Assembly (NCBI GenBank): GCA_937136025.1
Contig: CAKZOC010000136.1
Span: 1-43,753, forward strand
Direction of reading: 5' to 3'
DNA from: an uncultured Bacteroidota bacterium
Lineage (GTDB): Bacteria > Bacteroidota > Bacteroidia > Flavobacteriales > Flavobacteriaceae
Length of the DNA: 43,753 nt
The position numbers and the translations under genes were made by a program. Shown here in pieces: positions 35,557 to 42,466 of this stretch. Numbering within the stretch: position 1 is the stretch's first letter; each line of letters begins with the position of its first letter. The notes below the pieces were generated by a model. The model was not told the DNA's origin. It made no database searches and saw only the letters and a program-made list of their open reading frames with translations.

Positions 35557-35596
35557 AAGAATTTAAGGTTGAAACTCCAGCTGAGGGTTTAACAAA

Positions 35597-37123
35597 TCAG
35601 AATCGGAAACTCAAACCGCTGTATACCCCGATGGAGTAGGGCCTGAAACTTCCCTCCGTCTGAGAAAAAGTGTTGAGTTGATACTTAAACATCGGCAAAA
35701 GGTTCAGTTCGAGTCGCGGATTTAGGCGATAGAACACTCCAAATCCCAGATTTGTGCTGAAGTTGAGATCATTCATGTTATTGGATTCACCAACCTCGGT
35801 GGTCGTTCCCGAGGATTCCAGGCTAACGGAATTATCCATAAGAAATAAAGAGCTCATTCCCCCGATAAGATTGAGTCCCCACTTCTTATCGATGAGGGTG
35901 TATTGCATTTCCACAGGGATTTCCAAATACCCGAATTCCTGTACCATCTGACCTTGTCGGGCGGGGCTTGGAGCCGTAATATCCACCGCGTTGGGTTGCT
36001 GGGGTTCCCGCGCACCGCTCGCCGTGCTGTGCACTACCAGGCTTTTTGAATTCTCTGAATAACTAATCGTTCGGATGAGCGAACTCGGTTGGGCAATTGG
36101 AGAAGAGGTGAAGCCTACTTCTTCCGTATTATACCCGTAATCCACCCTGTGAATACCGGAACGAATGCTGAGGCGACGCGAAACCTTGTAGGCCACCTGA
36201 AGGCCGTAACTCATGTTTACAGAACCTGACTTTGAGTTGTTTACAAAGTTTGAGGCAATGGGCGATCCATTACCAAAGGAGTCGAAATAGACCGGAGCCA
36301 GACTTGGGCCTACCATCCATTTGCCTCCTTCATCTGTAGTTTCGGACAGGGCTTCCTGAGCTTCTACAACTTCAAAAATGGATTTTTTATCCTTCTCAGG
36401 AGTATTTGCATTTAAAGTTTCCTCGGTTTTTGGATCTCCCGTATTGGAAGCCAATGCCGCTACATTGGAAGAAGAATCTTCAGGAAGTGGTGCGGCTGCT
36501 ACTTCTTGTGGATTACTGATTCCAGTCTCAGGGGAAGTCCTTTGGCCCTGTGAATTCAAAGGGGATCGGTCAGAGGGCGTTTCAGTGTCTGCAACCTCTG
36601 AAGACCTGATCAATGGAATAGAACCTGGCTTTGCTTCCTGTTTTTCTGTGGGGGGCGCCTGCTCGTCCGAAGCCAGGGATTTGTTGCCCGGAGACTTGAA
36701 TTCCGTGTCGCCGGAAACCTGGGAAGGATTCGAAGAGCTGTAGTTTCCAGATCCTGAATCCGCATCCGACACCGCTGATTTTTCCATATTCTGACCTGCG
36801 ATGGCGTCTCCCTGCCCCGGTTTTTGGAGGGGTTCTTTCAACTGAAGGTTGTCATTTTTAACGGGATTCGCGCCCTCCTGTTTCGTCTCAATTCCGGTAA
36901 CGGAAGGAGTGCTTGTGCCGGTTTCTTCCCATGGATTTACTAACAACAAAACTCCGGTCAGAGCTGCCGCTGCGGCACCTAAACGCCACCAAATCGGGAT
37001 GACCCGTTTGGGTTTTTTCTCGTCCAGGGAAGATCGGATGCGATTCCAAACCCTGGGATCCGGGGTTTCCCCGTGATCTCCCAGTGTCTCCTGGAACAGT
37101 TTTTCCAATTCTTTATTGTCCAT
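35597..37123 (-). CDS. putative dual-membrane anti-sigma factor: cytoplasmic segment, TM helix, linker, outer-membrane beta-barrel
   Basis: A 508-residue protein with four parts: a short charged cytoplasmic segment (1-42) with the motif PDPRVWNRIRSSL typical of the sigma-binding end of Bacteroidota anti-sigma proteins; one membrane helix (about 43-63); a roughly 200-residue Ser/Pro/Glu/Asn-rich, probably disordered linker (64-265); and a beta-barrel domain (266-508) starting KWMVGPSLAPVYF and ending in GLSFRF with terminal phenylalanine, the outer-membrane assembly signal. It has no signal peptide. The gene follows an ECF sigma gene by 11 bases. One chain could therefore span both membranes and hold the sigma factor, as described for the Dma proteins of Bacteroides thetaiotaomicron (recalled from memory). 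Inducing signal unknown. Confidence 0.75.
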   Translation of the reverse strand: MDNKELEKLFQETLGDHGETPDPRVWNRIRSSLDEKKPKRVIPIWWRLGAAAAALTGVLLLVNPWEETGTSTPSVTGIETKQEGANPVKNDNLQLKEPLQKPGQGDAIAGQNMEKSAVSDADSGSGNYSSSNPSQVSGDTEFKSPGNKSLASDEQAPPTEKQEAKPGSIPLIRSSEVADTETPSDRSPLNSQGQRTSPETGISNPQEVAAAPLPEDSSSNVAALASNTGDPKTEETLNANTPEKDKKSIFEVVEAQEALSETTDEGGKWMVGPSLAPVYFDSFGNGSPIASNFVNNSKSGSVNMSYGLQVAYKVSRRLSIRSGIHRVDYGYNTEEVGFTSSPIAQPSSLIRTISYSENSKSLVVHSTASGAREPQQPNAVDITAPSPARQGQMVQEFGYLEIPVEMQYTLIDKKWGLNLIGGMSSLFLMDNSVSLESSGTTTEVGESNNMNDLNFSTNLGFGVFYRLNPRLELNLLPMFKYQLNTFSQTEGSFRPYSIGVYSGLSFRF

Positions 37124-37134
37124 AACTTATGAGG

Positions 37135-37674
37135 TTAGGCTATCTGTTTTTTTTTTAAAATCTTCTCCTGAAGGATCATCCGGGCACGTGATAAATTCGA
37201 CTTTGAAGTCCCTTCTGAGGTCCCCAGGGCCTCACTAATTTCCTTATGCGAAAAACCATCCAGCACATACATATTGAACGTGAGCCTGTACTTCTGAGGG
37301 AGCTCCTGTACATATTTCAGCAAGAGCGCCAGGGAAATTTCAGGTTCTTCACGACCCATTTCTTCCGCGTGGTCCGGAATATCAGAAAGGAGTTTCAACG
37401 GCTCCTTTTTGCGATACTTCTGCAACACCGTATTTATAGTCACCCGTTTTAACCATCCTTCAAAAGATCCTTTGTACTTGTATTGATGGATCTTTTCATA
37501 AATAGTCATAAAACTATCGTGCAAGTTGTCCTCTGCTTCCGTTTTGTTTCTGGAGTATTTCAGGCAGATTCCATAAAGAACGGGAGCGTGTATCCGGTAC
37601 AGCGTCTCCTGAGCGACCCTGCTGCCTTTGATACATTTCTTTATAAGTTCTTTTTCTGTCAAAATGGAGGACAA
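37135..37674 (-). CDS. ECF-type RNA polymerase sigma factor
   Basis: A 179-residue sigma-70 family protein with region 2 at about residues 25-95 (YGICLKYSRNKTEAEDNLHDSFM) and region 4 at about 115-170 with the helix-turn-helix FSHKEISEALGTSEGTSKSNLSRAR. No region 1.1 or 3. The track start is TTG at 37674; an internal TTG at 37662 giving MTEKELIKK is an equally likely start. It is 22 bases after the lipoprotein gene and 11 bases before the anti-sigma-like gene, so the three are one operon. Likely autoregulated; target genes unknown. Confidence 0.92.
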   Translation of the reverse strand: MSSILTEKELIKKCIKGSRVAQETLYRIHAPVLYGICLKYSRNKTEAEDNLHDSFMTIYEKIHQYKYKGSFEGWLKRVTINTVLQKYRKKEPLKLLSDIPDHAEEMGREEPEISLALLLKYVQELPQKYRLTFNMYVLDGFSHKEISEALGTSEGTSKSNLSRARMILQEKILKKKQIA

Positions 37675-37696
37675 ATTATATACGGGAATCTCGCTG

Positions 37697-38116
37697 TCAG
37701 GGCACTACCGGAACTTCAAATTCCATGAATTGGTCTATCCCATCCTCATTTTTACCGGTCCAAAACCGGAATACATATGTGCCGGAATACAGACAGATAA
37801 AATCAAAACTGGTCGCCACCTCTGAAAGTGCTTCGGTACAGGGCACATCGTCCTGTTCTGTACCTATGGCCACGACGCGCCGGATGGTTGTATCCTCTGG
37901 AAGGATATCGAACCCTGCGAATTCAGTACAGCCATTGGGTTCCAGTACGGTAACTCCGATTTCGTACGTCTCATTCAACCGGAACTCTTCAGGCATATCC
38001 ACGGCGAGTGTCGTCAGGGAGACAAAATGATAACTCACTTCGTCTTCGCCGATGTCACAAGCGCTTAAAAGGAACAGAGGCAGAAGTAATTTTAGTAAAT
38101 TCCAAAACGGCTTCAT
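37697..38116 (-). CDS. lipoprotein of unknown function, first gene of the ECF sigma operon
   Basis: A 139-residue protein with a lipoprotein signal peptide and lipobox LLSAC (cysteine at about residue 20). The mature part is acidic and beta-rich, with three further cysteines (about residues 62, 92 and 107) that could form a disulfide. It ends in a segment (YVFRFWTGKNEDG) like an immunoglobulin-type strand pattern. I do not recognise the family. Its position suggests that it feeds the sigma/anti-sigma pair, or simply shares its promoter. Confidence 0.75.
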   Translation of the reverse strand: MKPFWNLLKLLLPLFLLSACDIGEDEVSYHFVSLTTLAVDMPEEFRLNETYEIGVTVLEPNGCTEFAGFDILPEDTTIRRVVAIGTEQDDVPCTEALSEVATSFDFICLYSGTYVFRFWTGKNEDGIDQFMEFEVPVVP

Positions 38117-38204
38117 AAGCTTAATATCCCGTAAACTCCACTATATAGATGTGAAGCGGTGTTAAAGGTTGCTTGGAAACGCGGGAATTATAAATGTAGT
38201 GACA

Positions 38205-39212
38205 TTACGCTTTTACGGCGCTTATGGCATCCTTAATTTTTCCCTCCAATTCTTCCATGAGTTCCGGATTGTCGAGTAAGAGGGTTTTAACAGCGTCTCG
38301 TCCCTGACCTAATTTGGTGTCTCCATAGCTAAACCAGGAGCCACTTTTTTTGATGATCTCATAGCCCACACCCAGATCAAGAATTTCTCCAACCTTGGAA
38401 ATCCCTTCACCGTACATGATATCAAATTCAGCCAACCTAAAAGGAGGTGCGACTTTATTCTTGACTACTTTAACCCTGGTTTTGTTCCCAAGGACCCCGC
38501 CATCTGTGTCTTTAATCTGGGTGGATCTGCGAATATCCAGACGTACCGAAGAATAGAACTTCAGGGCATTTCCCCCGGTGGTGGTTTCGGGGTTGCCAAA
38601 CATAACCCCTATTTTCTCACGTAATTGATTGATAAAGATCACTGTACTGTGGGTTTTGCTGATAGAACCCGTAAGCTTTCGAAGTGCCTGAGACATCAAT
38701 CGCGCGTGCAAACCTACCTTGGAATCCCCCATTTCCCCTTCAATTTCACTTTTGGGGGTGAGTGCCGCAACCGAATCGATGATTATGATGTCGATCGCCC
38801 CTGAACGAATCAGGTTATCTGTGATTTCAAGAGCTTGTTCGCCGTGATCGGGTTGAGAGATAATTAAATTGTCAATATCCACGCCGAGTTTTTCGGCGTA
38901 AAACCGATCGAAGGCGTGCTCTGCATCGATAAATGCAGCGATGCCACCGGCTTTTTGAGCTTCGGCAATGGCGTGAAGCGTAAGCGTTGTTTTACCGGAG
39001 GATTCCGGCCCGTAGATTTCGACTACCCGCCCGCGCGGATAGCCACCCACGCCCAGGGCGAGATCGAGCCCGAGGGAGCCCGAAGAAATGACCTCAACAT
39101 CTTGTACGACTTCATCTCCCATCTTCATGACCGCACCTTTTCCGTAGGTTTTGTCTAGTTTGTCAAGGGTTAATTTCAGGGCCTTCAACTTCGCTTCTTT
39201 CTCGCTGCTCAT
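38205..39212 (-). CDS. recA: recombinase RecA
   Basis: Forms filaments on single-stranded DNA for homologous recombination and induces LexA-type cleavage. The 335-residue protein has Walker [10 protein letters not shown] at about residues 68-76, the L1/L2 loops with the motif [24 protein letters not shown], and [22 protein letters not shown]. All key residues are intact and the C-terminus is short, as in other Bacteroidota. ATG start at 39212, with a TTG-N21-TAATTTAG promoter candidate upstream. Monocistronic; 88 bases separate it from the sigma operon downstream. Confidence 0.98.
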   Translation of the reverse strand: MSSEKEAKLKALKLTLDKLDKTYGKGAVMKMGDEVVQDVEVISSGSLGLDLALGVGGYPRGRVVEIYGPESSGKTTLTLHAIAEAQKAGGIAAFIDAEHAFDRFYAEKLGVDIDNLIISQPDHGEQALEITDNLIRSGAIDIIIIDSVAALTPKSEIEGEMGDSKVGLHARLMSQALRKLTGSISKTHSTVIFINQLREKIGVMFGNPETTTGGNALKFYSSVRLDIRRSTQIKDTDGGVLGNKTRVKVVKNKVAPPFRLAEFDIMYGEGISKVGEILDLGVGYEIIKKSGSWFSYGDTKLGQGRDAVKTLLLDNPELMEELEGKIKDAISAVKA

Positions 39213-39236
39213 AGGTATTTTTCTTTAAGTGGATGG

Positions 39237-39268
39237 CTAAATTACCATTTCTTTTGGCATTATCACAA
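39237..39268 (-). promoter_or_regulatory. candidate recA promoter
   Basis: Minus-strand TTG, 21 bases, TAATTTAG (one base from TAnnTTTG), then the ATG 24 bases on. No SOS-type LexA palindrome was recognised. Confidence 0.4.
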
Positions 39269-39297
39269 TGGGTAAAGCAACCTTTTAAGGCTTTGAG

Positions 39298-39434
39298 TAT
39301 CTTTTTGGATAAGCCCCCGGATTGTCCCGAAAGATACGTCCGGGAACCGCAAAAAACATGCACTGAATTTGCTGTGAAGAAGAATGTTAATGTGGTGACC
39401 GCAGAGCTCTGATCTCATGTCAGGGCTCTTTTTT
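39298..39434 (+). ncRNA. candidate small RNA between recA and trhO
   Basis: A plus-strand unit with no reading frame: -7-like TATCTTTT (39298-39305), a 6-bp hairpin CCCGGA/TCCGGG (39316-39344), and a strong terminator (39403-39434). A transcript of about 120 bases is predicted. It would end before the separate trhO promoter (39458-39465), so it is not simply the trhO leader. The start is uncertain and no known RNA family was recognised. Confidence 0.35.
39403..39434 (+). terminator. orphan intrinsic terminator upstream of trhO
   Basis: AGAGCTCTGA pairs with TCAGGGCTCT over 10 bp (one G-U) around loop TCTCATG, followed by six T residues. There is no plus-strand protein gene upstream; the nearest gene, recA, points the other way. 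Confidence 0.8.
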
Positions 39435-39465
39435 GTGCCCTTTTTTCCGGGATTGCCTATTTTTG
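39433..39465 (+). promoter_or_regulatory. candidate trhO promoter
   Basis: TTG (39433-39435) at the end of the terminator T run, 22 bases, TATTTTTG (exact TAnnTTTG), then the ATG 40 bases on. Confidence 0.45.
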
Positions 39466-39504
39466 CCCTGTCAATTTCTTTTTAACTTAAACCGTAGGTA
39501 TAGC

Positions 39505-40584
39505 ATGCAACTGTACAATACGCTAAGTGCAGAGGAAAGAGAAGCGCTGATTGAAGCCGCCGGGAAGGAGCGGCTCACGATCTCTTTCTATAAATATGCA
39601 CACATTGGAAATCCTTCCCTGTTCCGGGATTATTTATTCATTCACTGGAATGCCATGGATGTTTTAGGCCGTATTTATGTGGCCAGAGAGGGCATCAATG
39701 CCCAGCTTTCAATCCCGGCCGAAGATTTCGGAAAATTCAAGGAACATCTGGACAGCATAACCTTTTTAAAGGATGTCCGACTGAACATCGCCATCGAACA
39801 AGACAACAAATCTTTTCTGAAGCTCAAGATAAAGGTCCGCCATAAAATTGTGGCAGACGGGCTGGAAGACGGCAGTTTTGATGTAACAGATAAGGGAATC
39901 CACGTCGGTGCCGAACAGTTCAATGCCCTTGTGGAAGACCCGAATGCGATTGTGGTGGATATGCGCAATCACTACGAGAGCGAAATCGGCCATTTTGAGA
40001 ACGCGATTACCCCGGATGTGGATACTTTCCGCGATTCCCTGGATATTATCGAAGCCCAGCTGAGTGATGCGAAGGAGGAAAAAAAACTGGTCATGTACTG
40101 TACCGGCGGGATACGCTGTGAAAAAGCCAGTGCCTATTACAGGCACAAGGGTTTTAAACAGGTCTATCAGTTAGAAGGCGGGATCATTGAGTACACCCGA
40201 CAGGTGCGGGAAAAACAACTCGAGAATAAATTCAAAGGAAAGAATTTTGTGTTTGACCAACGTCGTGCCGAACGGATTTCCGAGGATGTGATCTCCAATT
40301 GCCACCAGTGCGGCAGCCCTTGTGACACCCATATTAATTGCGCAAATGAAGGTTGCCATCTCCTGTTTATTCAGTGCGAAGCGTGCGCCGCAAAAATGAA
40401 TTCCTGCTGCTCTGAGGAATGCATGGATGTGATCGCACTTCCGGAGGAAGAACAGAAAAGACTTCGTAAGGGCAAGGTGAAGAGCAACCTGATTTTTAAA
40501 AAAGGGCGGTCAGAAGTGCTCAAGTACAAGAAACCAGCCGCTCCTGATTTCGCCCCCCAGGTCGTGCACGAAGGACACGAATAA
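39505..40584 (+). CDS. trhO: tRNA uridine(34) hydroxylase TrhO (rhodanese-related)
   Basis: Hydroxylates uridine 34 of tRNA on the way to 5-methoxy- or carboxymethoxyuridine. The 359-residue protein has the N-terminal acylphosphatase-like domain (about 20-120, with GREGINAQLS-type segment), the rhodanese domain with the active cysteine in YCTGGIRCEKA near residues 199-209, and a cysteine-rich C-terminus (CHQCGSPCDTH, CANEGCH). The start at ATG 39505 gives the family N-terminus; the 24 extra codons of the track cross the promoter. Monocistronic. Confidence 0.92.
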   Translation: MQLYNTLSAEEREALIEAAGKERLTISFYKYAHIGNPSLFRDYLFIHWNAMDVLGRIYVAREGINAQLSIPAEDFGKFKEHLDSITFLKDVRLNIAIEQDNKSFLKLKIKVRHKIVADGLEDGSFDVTDKGIHVGAEQFNALVEDPNAIVVDMRNHYESEIGHFENAITPDVDTFRDSLDIIEAQLSDAKEEKKLVMYCTGGIRCEKASAYYRHKGFKQVYQLEGGIIEYTRQVREKQLENKFKGKNFVFDQRRAERISEDVISNCHQCGSPCDTHINCANEGCHLLFIQCEACAAKMNSCCSEECMDVIALPEEEQKRLRKGKVKSNLIFKKGRSEVLKYKKPAAPDFAPQVVHEGHE

Positions 40585-40626
40585 ATCATTTTTCCGCCCC
40601 GTCATTCAGACCTGCGGATCATGTAA

Positions 40627-40651
40627 AGGGGTTCCTGAAACAGGGACCCCT
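40627..40651. repeat. 11-bp hairpin after trhO
   Basis: AGGGGTTCCTG, loop AAA, CAGGGACCCCT: 11 paired positions with one G-U, 43 bases after the trhO stop. No T run follows on either strand, so it may protect or mark the mRNA 3' end and not act as a standard terminator. The rest of the 243-base gap before ricT has only the TATCTTTA element. Confidence 0.55.
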
Positions 40652-40747
40652 CAGGATTGCGTTCATATAAAAGCAACCACATTGCCTGACCTTCGTTCCC
40701 CAGAAGCCCGCTCGCCAAAAGCATTCGCTTCTATTTCAAATTAATCC

Positions 40748-40755
40748 TATCTTTA
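40748..40755 (+). promoter_or_regulatory. candidate -7 element for ricT-gldH
   Basis: TATCTTTAC, identical to the element before the orphan lipoprotein at 25399, 73 bases before the ricT ATG. No TTG -33. Confidence 0.35.
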
Positions 40756-40827
40756 CCCGAGTAAACGATTTATGAACCTGTTTCCTCAGGGACTTACAGT
40801 AAAGTCAGAGGAATTGAGATAAAAAAT

Positions 40828-41988
40828 ATGGGATGTAGCAGTTGTTCAACCGGCAAGGATGGACAGCCGCGCGGATGTAGGAACAACGGTACCTGCGGTA
40901 CGGATGGCTGTAATAAACTTACGGTTTTTGACTGGCTTTCTAATATGTCGCTCCCAGCGGGGCAACTGGCGTATAATGTGGTGGAAGTTCGGTTTAAAAA
41001 CAGTAGAAAGGAATTTTTTAGAAATTCAGAGGGTCTTTCCCTCTCTATTGGAGATGTGGTCGCCACTCAGGCGAAATCGGGTCACGATATCGGCATGGTA
41101 ACCCTGACCGGGGAATTGGTAAGGGTGCAAATGCGGAAAAAGAAAGTGACCCATGACGAGTCCCTTCCCAAAATCTACCGCAAAGCGACCCAGCGCGATA
41201 TCGATAAATGGATGAAGGTCCGCGGAAAGGAAGAAGAAATCAAAAAGCGCTCCCGTGAGATTGCCATAATTCTGGGACTTCAAATGAAAATCTCAGATGT
41301 TGAATTCCAGGGGGACGGCTCCAAAGCAACATTTTACTACACAGCCGACGAGCGGGTCGATTTCCGACAACTTATTAAGGATATGGCCAAGGCTTTCGGC
41401 ATTCGTATCGATATGCGACAGATCGGGTATCGGCAGGAGGCCCAGAGACTGGGAGGCATCGGATCTTGCGGTCGTGAACTCTGTTGTTCCACCTGGCTTA
41501 CGGATTTCAGGTCGGTGAGCACGGCGGCCGCCCGATATCAGCAACTCTCATTGAATCCTCAAAAACTCGCGGGGCAATGTGGTAAATTAAAGTGCTGTCT
41601 GAATTACGAGCTGGATACGTATCTGGATGCCTTAAAGGATTTTCCTTCAGCGGATTCAAAGTTACACACAGAAAAAGGCACGGCTTTTTGTCAGAAAACC
41701 GATATTTTCAAAGGAATTCTCTGGTTTTCCTATAAAGATGACCCCTCGAACTGGCATTCACTGACTAAAGATCAGGTACACCAGATACAGGAGTTGAACC
41801 GTCAAAAGAAAAAGGTCCAGAGTCTGGAGGAATACGCCTCTGAGAATTATGCCGATGCCGAAATAACTTTTGAAAACCCCGTAGGGCAGGACAGCCTGAC
41901 CCGTTTTGACCGGCCAAAGTCCAAACGTAGAAGGAATAAACGTCGAAACAAAGGGAATAATCGAAAAAGAACATCCAGGAATGCTTAA
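40828..41988 (+). CDS. ricT: PSP1-domain protein RicT
   Basis: A 386-residue protein of the RicT/PSP1 family, an iron-sulfur-containing factor that in Bacillus acts with RicA and RicF on RNase Y and development. Evidence is the central PSP1 domain (about 55-270), the cysteine motifs GSCGRELCCSTWL and CGKLKCCLNYEL near residues 212-255, and an unusual cysteine-rich N-terminus (MGCSSCS, then three more cysteines by residue 30). The C-terminus is Lys/Arg-rich. The end overlaps gldH by 8 bases, as in other Flavobacteriia. Confidence 0.9.
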   Translation: MGCSSCSTGKDGQPRGCRNNGTCGTDGCNKLTVFDWLSNMSLPAGQLAYNVVEVRFKNSRKEFFRNSEGLSLSIGDVVATQAKSGHDIGMVTLTGELVRVQMRKKKVTHDESLPKIYRKATQRDIDKWMKVRGKEEEIKKRSREIAIILGLQMKISDVEFQGDGSKATFYYTADERVDFRQLIKDMAKAFGIRIDMRQIGYRQEAQRLGGIGSCGRELCCSTWLTDFRSVSTAAARYQQLSLNPQKLAGQCGKLKCCLNYELDTYLDALKDFPSADSKLHTEKGTAFCQKTDIFKGILWFSYKDDPSNWHSLTKDQVHQIQELNRQKKKVQSLEEYASENYADAEITFENPVGQDSLTRFDRPKSKRRRNKRRNKGNNRKRTSRNA

Positions 41989-42463
41989 ATCACTGTTTAT
42001 ATGTTGCGGGCTCGTGCTTTTGGTCTCCTGCACCGACCACCTCGCCTATTCTAAGGTGAAGTCTACGGCAAACGGTCAATGGAAGAAAGAGAGCATCATG
42101 GAATTCACATTTAGTGAGATGGATACGACCCAGACCTATAACCTGTTTATAACCCTTCGCAACGATCAGGAGTATCCGTACAACAATCTTTTTGTGATTG
42201 CGGAGTTTACATCTCCGGAGGGTGCTTCTGAGCGTGATACCCTGGAATACCAGATGGCCGATGCCATGGGCAATTGGTTGGGTTCGGGCTACGGCAGCGT
42301 GCGGGAAAACAAATTGTGGTATAAAGAAAACATCGTTTTCCCCAATTCTGGCGTATATACTGTTACCGTGGCGCACGCCATGAGAAAGAATGGCAGTACG
42401 GACGGACTTGAAGCACTTCCCGGAGTACTGGATATTGGCCTTCAGATCGAGAAGAACCCGTAG
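41981..42463 (+). CDS. gldH: gliding motility lipoprotein GldH
   Basis: Outer-membrane lipoprotein required for gliding and chitin use in Flavobacterium johnsoniae. The 160-residue protein begins MLKSLFICCGLVLLVSC, a lipoprotein signal with the lipid cysteine at about residue 17, and continues with the family-typical YSKVKSTANGQWKKESIMEF. The start is the ATG at 41981, preceded by AGGA and inside ricT; the earlier start of the track lies wholly within ricT. Followed after 3 bases by a class A PBP gene. Confidence 0.9.
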   Translation: MLKSLFICCGLVLLVSCTDHLAYSKVKSTANGQWKKESIMEFTFSEMDTTQTYNLFITLRNDQEYPYNNLFVIAEFTSPEGASERDTLEYQMADAMGNWLGSGYGSVRENKLWYKENIVFPNSGVYTVTVAHAMRKNGSTDGLEALPGVLDIGLQIEKNP

Positions 42464-42466
42464 ATA

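Noticed and set aside
39213-39434. SRP RNA, tmRNA or known riboswitch in the recA-trhO gap
   Set aside because: The GGAAGCAG-type SRP loop and the tmRNA tRNA-like end are missing; only a generic small-RNA call is kept.
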